64,000 bases of DNA from Joyebacterum sp964521425 (GTDB lineage Bacteria > Joyebacterota > Joyebacteria > Joyebacterales > Joyebacteraceae), in assembly GCA_964521425.1 (NCBI GenBank), contig CAZFRO010000011.1:19572-83571 (forward strand). The letters run 5' to 3'. The translations under genes were made by a program, and so were the position numbers. Each line of letters begins with the position of its first letter. Within the stretch, counting starts at the first letter, position 1. Below are positions 13,809 through 23,793 of this stretch, one piece after another. The notes under the pieces were generated by a model that searched no databases, was not told the origin of the DNA, and was given only the letters and a program-made list of their open reading frames with translations.

Positions 13809-15906
13809 AGACACAACGACCGGGCACGTCCACCCGAAGCGATTCAGCGCGGCGCTTCTTGTGGGTTTGGGCGTGTGGGCGTTCATTCTGTTGCGCCTGA
13901 TCCTGATCCAGGTCGTGCACGCGCCCCGTCTGGCCAGTCTGGCAGAGCGTCAGCAGGTTGTGGAAGTCAAGCTGGCTCCCGAGAGGGGTCAGATCTACGA
14001 CAGGAACATGGTTCGCCTCACCGATAACCTCACAGTCAGTTCCATCTGTGCCTACCCCGGGGAGATCAAGTCGCCGAGGACCGTAGCACGGGGGCTGGCG
14101 AGAGCACTCGGCGGCTCCGCGGCTTCGTACGAGGCACGCCTCAGGAAGAAGACGAGCTTCGTGTGGATTGAACGTCAGGTGGAGCCTGCGAGAGCTGAGG
14201 CTCTTGCGGCGCTCGATCTTCCGGGCATCGAGTTCCTCGCTGAAACAAAGCGGGTCTATCCGTTCGGCAGGGGCGCGTGCCATGTCATCGGATACACGGA
14301 CATCGACGGGAGCGGCATCTCCGGAATGGAGAGCCGTATGGACGACCTGCTCACCGGCTCTGAGGCAACGATCTACTACTACATGGACAGCAGACACCAG
14401 CGTACGCCCGCACCGGCCAGCACTCGAACGACTCCCGACGACGGCAAGTCGGTTGTGCTCACCATCGACATGAACCTGCAGGCGATCGCCGAGGTTGAGC
14501 TTGAACGCACAGTGTGGGAGTACGGGGCGAAGAGCGGGATCGTGGTCGTGCAGGATCCATGGACCGGAGACATTCTCGCGATGGCCAACTGGCCGTCCTT
14601 CGACTGCAACCGGCCGGATCGCTTCGCTGAGGAGAACTGGCGCAACAGAGCGGTGACCGACCAGTTCGAGCCGGGATCGACTTTCAAGGTCTTCACGGCC
14701 TGCGCCGCTCTCGCCACAGGCGCCGCCGATCTGACATCCGTCTACTACGCATTCCAGGGGAAGGGGCGGTTCGGTAGCTTCACCATTCGGGATGTCAAGC
14801 CGCACGGCTGGATGGACTTCGAAACGGCGCTCGTGAAATCGTCTAACGTTTGCTTCGCGCAGATAGCAGGTGAAGTCGGAGAGAGTCCTCTCTATTCGTA
14901 CGCGAGAGACTTCGGATTCGGCTGTCTCACGGCCGTCAATCTCCCCGGTGAAGTGCGCGGGACACTCAGGGAACCGACCGAATGGAGCTCACGCTCCGTG
15001 CACACGATAGGCATCGGGCAGGAGGTCGCAGTAACGGCGATTCAGCTCGTCACCGCCTACTCCGCCATTGCGAACGGCGGCTTCCTCATGGAGCCGCGCA
15101 TCGTGAAGTCAGTTCTCGACGACGATGGACGGGTCGCGGAGGAGGCGAGACCGTGCGTCGTCCGGCGCGTCGTTGATCCGGAGGTCGCTGCTGCTGTGCG
15201 CGGCATCATGTTTGAGGTGACAGAGCGCGGAACCGGGATGAAGGCTTCGCCCAGTGAAGTGAGCGTGGCCGGCAAGACGGGTACCGCCCAGAAGGTTGTG
15301 CCGGGCATCCGCGGGTACGCGCCCGGGAAATGGGTCTCATCGTTCGTCGGCTTCGCTCCGGTTGAGGAGGCGGGGATCGTCTGTCTGGTTCTGCTGGACG
15401 AGCCGAGCGGGAGAGGTCTGGGCGGGCAGGTAGCGGCTCCGGTCTTCCGTCGCATCGTTGAGCAGCTAATCAGAGGATCCGGTCACGACCTGGTGTTCGG
15501 GAGACAGCGGCTAGAGAGGCGAGCGGACGGGGATCCTCTCTACTGTGATGCCGCTCTGAACGCCGCATCGGACATGAGTGCCTCATCCGACCCCGGCTCA
15601 GAAGACCGCGGTTTCGGGATTGGCGAGAGCCTCATCACACTGGCGGTACCGCTACAGAACCTGGCCGGTGCGTCCGACAACATGACCGCCACCATCCTGC
15701 CGGCCTCTGGTGGTGTGGACGCCGGCGATCCGGCGCGCATGCCCGAGCTTCGCGGGATGAGTGTGAGAGCCGCCCGCAGACTTGCCACGAGTTTCGGGCT
15801 TGCTGTGGCTTTCGAGGGGAACGGATTGGTTCAGACGCAGTCACCAAGACCCGGGTCGGGGATTGAGCCGGGAGACAGGGTCTTCTTGACCTGCGCTCCC
15901 GGATAG
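13789..15906 (+). CDS. ftsI: Septal peptidoglycan transpeptidase FtsI (class B PBP) with PASTA domain
   Basis: FtsI cross-links septal peptidoglycan together with FtsW. The 705-residue product has one N-terminal membrane helix (about 21-42), a dimerisation domain (from ERGQIYDRN near residue 64), and the transpeptidase domain with the catalytic SxxK box STFK at about Ser297, SSN at about 351-353 and KTG at about 496-498. A single PASTA domain (PELRGMSVRAARRLA) ends the protein. The ATG at 13789 is preferred: it overlaps ftsL, has GGGG seven bases upstream and leads straight into the membrane anchor. The 50 codons upstream in this frame lie inside ftsL and lack coding character. The PASTA domain and length are as in the SpoVD/PBP2x subgroup. 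Confidence 0.93.
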   Translation: MHIPTVRDTTTGHVHPKRFSAALLVGLGVWAFILLRLILIQVVHAPRLASLAERQQVVEVKLAPERGQIYDRNMVRLTDNLTVSSICAYPGEIKSPRTVARGLARALGGSAASYEARLRKKTSFVWIERQVEPARAEALAALDLPGIEFLAETKRVYPFGRGACHVIGYTDIDGSGISGMESRMDDLLTGSEATIYYYMDSRHQRTPAPASTRTTPDDGKSVVLTIDMNLQAIAEVELERTVWEYGAKSGIVVVQDPWTGDILAMANWPSFDCNRPDRFAEENWRNRAVTDQFEPGSTFKVFTACAALATGAADLTSVYYAFQGKGRFGSFTIRDVKPHGWMDFETALVKSSNVCFAQIAGEVGESPLYSYARDFGFGCLTAVNLPGEVRGTLREPTEWSSRSVHTIGIGQEVAVTAIQLVTAYSAIANGGFLMEPRIVKSVLDDDGRVAEEARPCVVRRVVDPEVAAAVRGIMFEVTERGTGMKASPSEVSVAGKTGTAQKVVPGIRGYAPGKWVSSFVGFAPVEEAGIVCLVLLDEPSGRGLGGQVAAPVFRRIVEQLIRGSGHDLVFGRQRLERRADGDPLYCDAALNAASDMSASSDPGSEDRGFGIGESLITLAVPLQNLAGASDNMTATILPASGGVDAGDPARMPELRGMSVRAARRLATSFGLAVAFEGNGLVQTQSPRPGSGIEPGDRVFLTCAPG

Positions 15907-15915
15907 AGGGCATCT

Positions 15916-17439
15916 GTGCTTCAGAAACTCGGTGACATTCTCAGAGGAAGCGGCGTGCAGTTTCAGATTGCCGACATGCACGGGAAGACCTCGATCGATG
16001 AGATCGACGTGAGCGCCGTGGAGCATGACTCACGGATGGTGAAAGAGAATGGTCTCTTTGTCGCCGTCAGAGGGTTCGTCTCCGATGGGCACTCCCATGT
16101 GGCCGAGGCTGCGAGGCGGGGAGCAGTCGCCGCTCTCGTTGAGGAGCCGACCGGCGCTTCCGGGGTCACGGAGATCGTGGTCGCCGACACGCGATCCGCG
16201 ATGGGTCCCGTGGCGCACGAATTCCACGGAAGACCGTCGGAGCATCTCAAGATTCACACGATCACGGGGACAAACGGCAAGACGACGACCCTTCACCTCA
16301 TCGATTCGATTCTCAAGGAGAGCGGCATCAAGACGGGCGTCATCGGGACCTTGGGGTATCGCGGGGCAGGGGCGGGCACGGCCGCAGAACGGACGAGCCC
16401 GGAATCGACCGACCTGGCCAGACTCCTGGCATCGATGCTGGACGATGGTGTCGAGGCTGTCACGATGGAGGTGTCGTCACACGCTCTCTCTCTCGGGCGC
16501 GTGCTTGGCATGAAGATGGACACGGCGACATTCACCAATCTGTCGCATGACCACCTCGACTTCCACGGCTCGATCGCGGAATACGGCGCTGCCAAGAGCA
16601 GGCTGTTTGATCTCATAGCAGGCGACGCCAACAAGCCGGGGGCATCGGCGATCGTGAATCGCGACGACGCCTTCGGCCGGGAGATCCTGGCGTCACTGTC
16701 GGACGCCGAGAGAGTCACGGTGCTTTCCTACGGGATGACCGATGGGGACGTATACGCCTCGAACGTTGAGACGGCCCCTGAGGGAACGACGGCCGTCTTC
16801 CACACGCCGGTCGGCGACGTCGACGTACAACTCAATCTCATCGCCGGCTTCAACGTCATGAATGCCCTGGCGGCCACCGCCGTGGCCGTTACCCAGGGTA
16901 TCTCGCTCGACGCGATCCGTGCCGGCCTCAGCAACGTGACGCGTGTTGCCGGAAGGCTGGAGCTTGTCCCGGGAGCGCGTGGGTTCTCGGTTGTTGTCGA
17001 TTACGCACACACTCCCGACGCTCTTGAGAAGGTCCTTGCGGCCGTCCGGGATCTGAATCCGGCTCGCGTCATAACAGTATTCGGATGTGGCGGCGACCGA
17101 GACCGGAGCAAGCGCCCGGTGATGGGTCGCATCGCCGCTCTCGCATCGGATCTGGTCATGGTCACCTCGGACAACCCGCGGACAGAGGAGCCCGGCGCCA
17201 TCATCGCCGAGATCCTCGAGGGCGTGCGTGAGGCCGGTGGTAGCTCCGAGGTAACCGTCATTGAAGATAGGCGGGAGGCCATCGTGGCTGCCGTCAGAGC
17301 GGCCGCAACCGGTGACATCGTTGTCATCGCCGGGAAGGGGCACGAGGACTACCAGATCATCGGCAGTGAGACACTCCACTTCGATGATCGTGAAGAGGCC
17401 CGGGCGGCGATCGCTGCCCGAGAAGCAGAGGCGCACTGA
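15916..17439 (+). CDS. murE: UDP-N-acetylmuramoyl-tripeptide synthetase (meso-DAP adding)
   Basis: MurE adds the third amino acid to UDP-MurNAc-L-Ala-D-Glu in the cytoplasm with ATP. The 507 residues contain the Mur ligase ATP loop TGTNGKTTTLHL near residue 115, EVSSHALSLGR, the DHLDFHGS segment, and the C-terminal motif DNPR (SDNPRTEEPGAI) that marks meso-diaminopimelate-adding enzymes; lysine-adding enzymes lack it. It starts at GTG 15916, ten bases after ftsI, behind GAGGG. The stop is immediately followed by the murF ATG. Confidence 0.95.
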   Translation: MLQKLGDILRGSGVQFQIADMHGKTSIDEIDVSAVEHDSRMVKENGLFVAVRGFVSDGHSHVAEAARRGAVAALVEEPTGASGVTEIVVADTRSAMGPVAHEFHGRPSEHLKIHTITGTNGKTTTLHLIDSILKESGIKTGVIGTLGYRGAGAGTAAERTSPESTDLARLLASMLDDGVEAVTMEVSSHALSLGRVLGMKMDTATFTNLSHDHLDFHGSIAEYGAAKSRLFDLIAGDANKPGASAIVNRDDAFGREILASLSDAERVTVLSYGMTDGDVYASNVETAPEGTTAVFHTPVGDVDVQLNLIAGFNVMNALAATAVAVTQGISLDAIRAGLSNVTRVAGRLELVPGARGFSVVVDYAHTPDALEKVLAAVRDLNPARVITVFGCGGDRDRSKRPVMGRIAALASDLVMVTSDNPRTEEPGAIIAEILEGVREAGGSSEVTVIEDRREAIVAAVRAAATGDIVVIAGKGHEDYQIIGSETLHFDDREEARAAIAAREAEAH

Positions 17440-18834
17440 ATGGAGAGGGTGCTCTTGATCGAGATGGCACAGGCCCTGGGTGTGGTCAGCGACGGTCCTC
17501 CGGCTGCGGTAGCAGCGGGGGTCTCGATCGATTCACGGACCACGCGTGCGGGCGATCTCTTCATCGCCATCCGCGGAGAGCGCTACGACGGGCACGAGTT
17601 CATCGGCGCGGCGTTCGAGCGAGGTGCCGTTGCCGCGGTGGTTGCCGAGTCGGTCGAGATCCGATCGGGTTCAGGACCGCTCGTCCGCGTTCCTGACACG
17701 ACCGATGCTCTCCTGACCCTGAGCGGCTGGTACAGAGACAGGTTCGCACCGCGCGTCGTTGGTGTGACGGGAACGAACGGCAAGACGACGACCAAGGACA
17801 TGACCGCCGCGGTGCTGGCCGAGAAATGGTGTGTGGCAAAGACAGCGGGCAACTACAACAACCACATCGGAGTCCCGCTCACGCTCTTCGGAATAGAAGA
17901 GCGGCACGATGCGGCCGTCGTCGAGATCGGCATGAGCAACCCGGGCGAGATTGCGCGCCTGGGAGCGGTGGTGAAGCCGCATGTGGGCATCATAACGAAT
18001 GTCTCAGAGGCACACATCGAGACGATGCACGACATAGAGACGGTGGCAGAGGCCAAGGGAGAGCTTCTGGACGTTCTTGAGCCTGGAGGAAGCGCCATCC
18101 TGAATGCGGATGATCCTCGTGTCATGTCGCAGGCGGGGCGAACTCGGGCAGACGTTACGACGTTCGGTCTGTCGGAAGGCGCCGACGTGAGAGCTGTCGC
18201 CATGGAGACGAGTGCATCCGGTGTGCGCTTCCGCGTCGAGAAAAGCGACACCATAGGCGTGTCCACCACGATCACCCTTCCGGTTCCCGGGCGGCACAAC
18301 GTGATGAACGCCCTCGCCGCCATCGCCGCAGGTGCGGTGCTCGGCGTGCCGGCGAGTGAGGCGGCGGGTGCGCTGTCGGGCTTCGAACCGAGTCCGATGA
18401 GGATGGCCATCCTGACCGTCGGAGGAAGAACGGTCATAAACGACGCCTACAACAGCAATCCAGGATCGCTTCGAGCCGCGCTCGAGACTCTCGTGTCAGT
18501 GGGACGCGGGAAGGAGACCGCCGCGGTGATAGGAGACATGCTCGAGATGGGCGAGAGGAGCGAGGACGTCCATCGCGAGGCCGGTGTCACGGCAGCAGAG
18601 CTTGGCGTGGAGAGGCTCTATCTCTTCGGAAGCGAGATCGAGGCTCTTCGGGACGGAGCGATAGACAGCGGAATGCCACCCGACAGGGTGAGAGCGTATA
18701 GAGATAAGGACGCACTGGCACGGGATCTTGATAGAGACCTCGCACCAGACGGCGTTGTTTTGTTGAAGGGGTCGCGCGGAATGCGCATGGAGGAAGTGGT
18801 TGAGTTGCTGGTGAAGGAGACGCCCGTCTCCTAG
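17440..18834 (+). CDS. murF: UDP-N-acetylmuramoyl-tripeptide--D-alanyl-D-alanine ligase
   Basis: MurF adds D-Ala-D-Ala to complete the UDP-MurNAc pentapeptide. In 464 residues it has the N-terminal substrate domain (GVSIDSRTTRAGDLFIAIRG), the ATP loop GVTGTNGKTTTKDM near residue 109, the motif VVEIGMSNPGEIARL and the third-domain segment NDAYNSNPGSLRAAL. The ATG follows the murE TGA with no gap, so translation is probably coupled. No D-Ala-D-Ala ligase (ddl) gene is in this cluster, so its substrate enzyme is encoded elsewhere. Confidence 0.95.
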   Translation: MERVLLIEMAQALGVVSDGPPAAVAAGVSIDSRTTRAGDLFIAIRGERYDGHEFIGAAFERGAVAAVVAESVEIRSGSGPLVRVPDTTDALLTLSGWYRDRFAPRVVGVTGTNGKTTTKDMTAAVLAEKWCVAKTAGNYNNHIGVPLTLFGIEERHDAAVVEIGMSNPGEIARLGAVVKPHVGIITNVSEAHIETMHDIETVAEAKGELLDVLEPGGSAILNADDPRVMSQAGRTRADVTTFGLSEGADVRAVAMETSASGVRFRVEKSDTIGVSTTITLPVPGRHNVMNALAAIAAGAVLGVPASEAAGALSGFEPSPMRMAILTVGGRTVINDAYNSNPGSLRAALETLVSVGRGKETAAVIGDMLEMGERSEDVHREAGVTAAELGVERLYLFGSEIEALRDGAIDSGMPPDRVRAYRDKDALARDLDRDLAPDGVVLLKGSRGMRMEEVVELLVKETPVS

Positions 18835-18874
18835 CCAGCGGGACCACTTGGCTCCCCATCGGAAAAGGGCTGAC

Positions 18875-19957
18875 ATGTTGTATCATTGGTTGTACCCCCT
18901 AAGGGACTACATATCTGCCTTCAATGTTTTCCGATACATCACCTTCCGTTCGGCGTACGCGGCCATGACAGCCCTGCTCATAAGCTTCCTCCTGGGCCCC
19001 TTCTTCATTCGCATGCTCAAGCGCCACGCGCTCACCAATGGCGTGCGCGAATACGCACCGGAGTCGCACATCGACAAGGCCGGAACGCCAACGATGGGTG
19101 GACTTCTCATTCTCGTCGCTACGATCGTTCCCACGCTTCTGTGGGCACGCCTCGACAACGAGTTCATCTGGCTCATGGTGATGACCACGCTCTGGCTTGG
19201 GCTCGTTGGTTTCACGGATGATTACCTCAAGGTCGTCAGGAAGCGCAGGAAGGGACTGGTCGCGCGCTACAAGCTTGCCGGACAGCTCGTGCTGGGGCTC
19301 GTCATCGGAGCGTTGATCTACCGCGGGACGTTCATCGCGGATCCAACGAACGTGGCGGTCCCGTTCCTTAAGGATGCGTTCCTGTCTCTCGGTCCGGCCT
19401 ATGTGCTCTTCGTGATGATCGTCATCACGGCCAGCTCCAATGCGGTGAATCTGACCGACGGTCTGGACGGTCTCGCGATAGGCCTGGTTGTCTTCTGCGC
19501 ACTTGTGTTCGCCGCCATGAGCTACGTCACGGGACACGTCAGGTTCAGCGACTACCTGAACATCCCGTTCATATCGGGGGCAGGGGAACTCACGGTCTAC
19601 TGCTCTGCGCTCATGGGCGCCGGGCTCGGGTTCCTGTGGTTCAACTCACACCCCGCTGAGATCTTCATGGGTGACACGGGTTCGCTGGCGGTAGGTGGTG
19701 CACTCGGAACACTGGCGATTCTGATCAAGAAGGAGGTGTGGCTTTTGATCGTCGGCGGGATCTTCGTCATCGTCGCCGCGTCGGTCATCATCCAGGTCGC
19801 CTCATACAAGCTTCGAGGCAAACGGGTGTTTCTCATGGCTCCTCTCCATCACCATTTCCAGAAGCTGGGGTGGCAGGAGAGCAAGATAGTCGTACGATTC
19901 TGGATCGTTGGAGCTCTCTTCGCGCTCCTCTCGCTCTCGACGCTGAAGCTTCAGTGA
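18875..19957 (+). CDS. mraY: Phospho-N-acetylmuramoyl-pentapeptide-transferase
   Basis: MraY is an integral membrane enzyme that moves phospho-MurNAc-pentapeptide to undecaprenyl phosphate to give lipid I. The 360 residues equal the E. coli length. Family segments are GTPTMGGLLIL, the Asp-rich LVGFTDDYLKV, AVNLTDGLDGLAIG, MGDTGSLAVGGALG and the His box LMAPLHHHFQKLGW. About ten hydrophobic helices are present. ATG 18875 is chosen because AAGGG precedes it and the product starts as in the family. A TTG at 18848 in frame would add nine hydrophilic residues. Confidence 0.95.
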   Translation: MLYHWLYPLRDYISAFNVFRYITFRSAYAAMTALLISFLLGPFFIRMLKRHALTNGVREYAPESHIDKAGTPTMGGLLILVATIVPTLLWARLDNEFIWLMVMTTLWLGLVGFTDDYLKVVRKRRKGLVARYKLAGQLVLGLVIGALIYRGTFIADPTNVAVPFLKDAFLSLGPAYVLFVMIVITASSNAVNLTDGLDGLAIGLVVFCALVFAAMSYVTGHVRFSDYLNIPFISGAGELTVYCSALMGAGLGFLWFNSHPAEIFMGDTGSLAVGGALGTLAILIKKEVWLLIVGGIFVIVAASVIIQVASYKLRGKRVFLMAPLHHHFQKLGWQESKIVVRFWIVGALFALLSLSTLKLQ

Positions 19958-20065
19958 TTGGGGCCTTGCACAGGACGCACGACTCGAACCGGAAAGCGTA
20001 GCGTGACCTCATGAAAACCGGTTGGTGGGGAGCCAAAGAGCGAAGTGGGAGGAGGGGTGTACTCC

Positions 20066-21472
20066 TTGGGAACTCGGGTACGGCGAGAGCTGGCAGGGAA
20101 GAGAGTGCTCGTGGTCGGTTTGGCGAGAAGCGGAAGAGCGGCAGTCGATCTGCTTCTGAGCGTGGGAAGCAAGGTGGTGGCGGCCGATCGCAGGGGCGAG
20201 TCCGAACTCGCTCTCTCCTCCGTGGACTGGCGCGAGAGAGGAGTTGAACTCGTGCTTGGTGAGCATCCTCGTGGACTCACGAACGGTATCGATCTCGTGG
20301 TCACCAGCCCGGGAGTGCCGCTCACGGCTCCTCTTCTGTGCGAGGCGCGCGACAACGGCATTCCCATTATCGGAGAACTCGAGCTTGCGTATTCATACTC
20401 AGATGCGGAGTGGGTAGCAGTGACGGGAACGAACGGAAAGACGACCACCACGGCCCTCATCGGGGAACTCGTGAGTAGCTCGGGACGCCGGGTTGCCGTC
20501 GGCGGGAATATCGGCGAGGCGATATCCGGAGAGATCATCGGTCTGCCGCCCGACGGGCTCGTCGTCGCGGAGGTGTCGAGCTTCCAGCTGGACACGATCG
20601 AGACCTTCAGGCCGCATGTCGGTGTCCTGCTCAACATCACAGAGGACCATCTCGACCGTTACGACTCGTACGATGACTACATTGCAGCGAAGCTCAGGAT
20701 CTTCGAGAACCAGACCTCCGACGACTACGCGGTTCTGAACATCGACGACGAGCTTCTCAATAAGGCTATGCATGAAATACCCGGGACTGTTGTTCCCGTG
20801 AGCAGATTCAGGGAAGTCGAAGGCGGCGTCTTCGTGCGGGACGGATGGATAGTGTCGCAGATCGGTGGTCGTGAGACGGCCGTCATGCCCGTGAGCGAAC
20901 TCGGCCTTCCGGGGCCGCACAATCTCTGGAACTCACTCTCCGCACTGGCGGCGGCGCTTCTCGTCGACATCGATTATGTGGATGCGTCAGACGTGCTCAG
21001 GACGTTCAGGTCCCTCGAACACCGGCTGGAGGACGTGGCTCTGATAGATGGAGTGCGCTATGTAAACGACTCGAAGGCGACCAACGTCGACTCCGTCAAG
21101 TACGCGCTCATGAGCTACGACGCCCCGATCATCTGGATAGGGGGGGGCAGGGACAAGGGCTCGGCGTTCGATATCTTGAGGGAACAGGCGGGCCAGGGTG
21201 TGAAGGAGGCCATCTTCATCGGAGAGGCTTCGGCCAAGATGAAGGCCGCGTTCGATGGGATTGTGCCCGTCAGGCTCGCGGAATCGCTCAGGGAAGCGAT
21301 CGAGCTGGCCAGGACGACGGCCGAACGCGGCGATGTCGTTCTCCTGTCACCGGCTTGCGCGAGCTTCGATATGTTCAAGGACTTCGAAGACCGGGGACGC
21401 AGATTCAAGGATGAGGTAGCCCGGCTGGTGAACGCGGCCGCGGGGCACGGCGGGAAGGGGAACAAGGCGTGA
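20066..21472 (+). CDS. murD: UDP-N-acetylmuramoyl-L-alanine--D-glutamate ligase
   Basis: MurD adds D-glutamate to UDP-MurNAc-L-Ala. The 468 residues include the N-terminal nucleotide-like fold (RVLVVGLARSGRAAVDLL), the ATP loop TGTNGKTTTTALIGE near residue 121, EVSSFQLDTIETF, NITEDHLDRY, and the C-terminal segments NDSKATNVDS and GGRDKGSAF, with LLSPACASFDMF close to the end. TTG 20066 is preferred because the strong GGAGG at 20051-20055 sits ten bases before it; GTG codons at 20045 and 20057 overlap or crowd that site. The 108-bp gap before it shows no promoter I trust. The stop overlaps the ftsW GTG. Confidence 0.93.
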   Translation: MGTRVRRELAGKRVLVVGLARSGRAAVDLLLSVGSKVVAADRRGESELALSSVDWRERGVELVLGEHPRGLTNGIDLVVTSPGVPLTAPLLCEARDNGIPIIGELELAYSYSDAEWVAVTGTNGKTTTTALIGELVSSSGRRVAVGGNIGEAISGEIIGLPPDGLVVAEVSSFQLDTIETFRPHVGVLLNITEDHLDRYDSYDDYIAAKLRIFENQTSDDYAVLNIDDELLNKAMHEIPGTVVPVSRFREVEGGVFVRDGWIVSQIGGRETAVMPVSELGLPGPHNLWNSLSALAAALLVDIDYVDASDVLRTFRSLEHRLEDVALIDGVRYVNDSKATNVDSVKYALMSYDAPIIWIGGGRDKGSAFDILREQAGQGVKEAIFIGEASAKMKAAFDGIVPVRLAESLREAIELARTTAERGDVVLLSPACASFDMFKDFEDRGRRFKDEVARLVNAAAGHGGKGNKA

Positions 21473-22611
21473 GAGGAGCGATCAGATACGACAGGCCTCT
21501 CATCTGGACGGTGCTTCTGCTCGTCCTGGTCGGCATGATGACCGTCTACACGGCCAGCATCTACTTCTCGAGCATCAAGCTCGGGGGGGAGAATGTCATG
21601 GTGCAGAGGCAGACCATCAGGCTCCTGGTCGGATTCGCCGCGATGGGTGCGTTCGCCTTCGTCGACTACAAGTGGTACCGGCGATTCGCGAAGCCGGCGA
21701 TGCTGATATCGCTCCTGCTCCTCGTGCTCACGCTTACCTCCGGGAAGACCATCAAGGGAGCGACCTCAACGCTCCTGATCATCCAGACGGGTGAGGTGGC
21801 GAAACTGGTTCTCGTCCTCTACCTTGCCGACGTTCTTGACCGCAGGCAGAACGATCTTGGCGACTTCGCACATGGACTCGCTCCACGGCTCGTGCTGGTT
21901 GCGTTGACGGTGGCTCTCATAGCCGGACAGCAGGACTACGGGAGCGCTCTCGCCATTCTGATTCTCGCGCTGACAATGCTCTTCCTTGGAGGAGCCAAGC
22001 TGTCGCATATCTCGGCGCTCGGCCTCGCGGCCGCACCGCTGGGGTTCCTTGCGTACAAGCTTGTCCCCCGCATTACTGAGCGCGTCGGTATCTGGCAGTC
22101 GACCTACGATCTGTCGCTTGCTGGAGTGAACACACAAGGGCCCGTCTACCAGGTCTACCAGTCGCTGATCGCCCTGGGTTCGGGCGGGATCATCGGACGG
22201 GGACTGGGAGCGAGCCGCCAGCGGGCGTTCATCCCGGATTCGCACACTGACTTCGCATTCTCAATATGGGGCGAGGAGCTGGGACTCATCGGGACATTCA
22301 TTCTCGTCGCACTGTTTGTGTCCCTCATGGTGCGTGGGCTGAAGATCGCCGCCAGATCACACGATTCCTATGGGTCCCTTCTGGCTGGTGGACTCACGAT
22401 GATGATCGTGATCTACGCAGCGATAAACATAGCGGTCGTCACGGCCAGCATGCCGACAACCGGCCTGCCGCTCCCGTTCGTGAGCTACGGCGGTACGTCA
22501 CTCGTTGTGAACATGGCCGCAGCCGGCATTCTGATAAACATGTCGCGTCGCAGGGTATTCGAAACGGTCGGTGCCCAGTCACGCGAGAGTCGAAGAGGGA
22601 AGAGGTCGTGA
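21469..22611 (+). CDS. ftsW: Septal peptidoglycan polymerase FtsW (SEDS family)
   Basis: FtsW is a multi-pass SEDS glycosyltransferase that polymerises lipid II at the septum with FtsI. The 380 residues contain about ten helices and the SEDS landmarks GQQDYGSALAILILAL, YQSLIALGSGGIIGRGLG, IPDSHTDFAFSIWGEELG and the C-terminal STGLPLPFVSYGGTS-like block (here MPTTGLPLPFVSYGGTS). GTG 21469 overlaps the murD stop by four bases (GTGA), a pattern repeated at its own end with murG. FtsW rather than RodA is chosen because of the dcw location. Confidence 0.93.
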   Translation: MRGAIRYDRPLIWTVLLLVLVGMMTVYTASIYFSSIKLGGENVMVQRQTIRLLVGFAAMGAFAFVDYKWYRRFAKPAMLISLLLLVLTLTSGKTIKGATSTLLIIQTGEVAKLVLVLYLADVLDRRQNDLGDFAHGLAPRLVLVALTVALIAGQQDYGSALAILILALTMLFLGGAKLSHISALGLAAAPLGFLAYKLVPRITERVGIWQSTYDLSLAGVNTQGPVYQVYQSLIALGSGGIIGRGLGASRQRAFIPDSHTDFAFSIWGEELGLIGTFILVALFVSLMVRGLKIAARSHDSYGSLLAGGLTMMIVIYAAINIAVVTASMPTTGLPLPFVSYGGTSLVVNMAAAGILINMSRRRVFETVGAQSRESRRGKRS

Positions 22612-23708
22612 GGATTATGATCGCCGGAGGAGGCACAGGGGGGCACATATTTCCTGGGATCGCGATCGCCGAGGCGATCGAGGAACTCTCCCCGGAGGCG
22701 GAGGTCTTCTTCATGGGACGCAGGGGATCGATCGAGGAGCGCGTCGTGCTGGGGACGGGAAGACGGTTCGTGACCGTGCCTTCGATGGGAGTCACCCGTG
22801 GATCCGTCATCAGGAATGCCGTGGTCCCGTTCGCCGTGGCCGCGGGCTGCCTGAAAGCGGTCTGCGCTCTCGCTATGAAGCGACCGGACGCCGCCGTTGG
22901 GACCGGCGGGTTCGCCAGTCTTCCGCCCGTGCTTGCGGCTCGCGCCGTAGGAGTCCCGATCGTCCTTCAGGAGCAGAACTCCTGGCCGGGGCTCGCTACG
23001 AGGGTCCTCTCGAGGTTCGCGGAGGTCGTGCACGTGACCTTCGCGGAATCAGGGGGTCACCTCCCGCACGCGAAGAGGATTGAGCAGTCGGGAAACCCTG
23101 TCCGACGAGGATTCGATGAGATTGATCGCACCGTCGCACGCCGCACCCTCGGCCTCACGCATGAAGCAGATGTTGTGATGGTTGTAGGTGGGAGCCGAGG
23201 GGCCAGGCGGTTGAGTCTTGCGGTGGCCGAAGCCATGCCGCGGCTGTCTCAAGCAGGGATCGAGTTCATCATCCAGACCGGTGCGGATGAGCTTGAACAT
23301 GTTCGGGCTCAGGTAGCGTCGGTCGGTGCGCGGGCCATCGTCGAGGTCTTCTTCGAGGATATCGCCCCGCTCTACGCGGCGTGTGACATCGTCGTCTCAC
23401 GCGCTGGGGCCACAACGCTGGCTGAGACGGCCATCGTTGGGCGGCCATCCGTTCTCGTTCCGTACCCGCATGCGACTGACGATCATCAGATGAAGAACGC
23501 TCGCTCCGTGGAGGATGGCGGAGCGGCTGTAGTGATTCCCAACGGTGAGCTAACTGGAGATCGGCTTGCCGGCGCACTTGAAAATCTCCTTCGCGATCGC
23601 ACGCGGCTGACGAGTATGTCAAGCGCAGCCAGAGTCCTCGCGCGGCCCGATGCGGCTGACCGGGTCGCGCGGGACGTTCTGGCAGTGGCGTCGCAGACAA
23701 GGCACTGA
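22608..23708 (+). CDS. murG: UDP-N-acetylglucosamine--N-acetylmuramyl-(pentapeptide) pyrophosphoryl-undecaprenol GlcNAc transferase
   Basis: MurG is a GT28 glycosyltransferase at the inner face of the membrane that turns lipid I into lipid II. The 366-residue product begins with the glycine loop MIAGGGTGGHIFPGIAIA, followed by GTGGFASLPPVLAA, LQEQNSWPGLATR, GNPVRRGF, VVGGSRGARRLS and the donor-binding SRAGATTLAE with PYPHATDDHQ. GTG 22608 overlaps the ftsW stop and has AGAGGGAAGAGG upstream. The frame stays open back to 22266 but that part lies inside ftsW and is not coding. Confidence 0.95.
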   Translation: MRIMIAGGGTGGHIFPGIAIAEAIEELSPEAEVFFMGRRGSIEERVVLGTGRRFVTVPSMGVTRGSVIRNAVVPFAVAAGCLKAVCALAMKRPDAAVGTGGFASLPPVLAARAVGVPIVLQEQNSWPGLATRVLSRFAEVVHVTFAESGGHLPHAKRIEQSGNPVRRGFDEIDRTVARRTLGLTHEADVVMVVGGSRGARRLSLAVAEAMPRLSQAGIEFIIQTGADELEHVRAQVASVGARAIVEVFFEDIAPLYAACDIVVSRAGATTLAETAIVGRPSVLVPYPHATDDHQMKNARSVEDGGAAVVIPNGELTGDRLAGALENLLRDRTRLTSMSSAARVLARPDAADRVARDVLAVASQTRH

Positions 23709-23793
23709 CCGGCCCGCCCTTGAAGCCTATCGCAGTTGGGGCCGGCGGATACGATGAAGGGCGGGGTGACCCGCCGGGAGCAGAGACGAAACG

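Noticed and set aside
22266..22607. Upstream extension of murG
   Set aside because: It lies inside ftsW in another frame; MurG's glycine loop begins right after GTG 22608.
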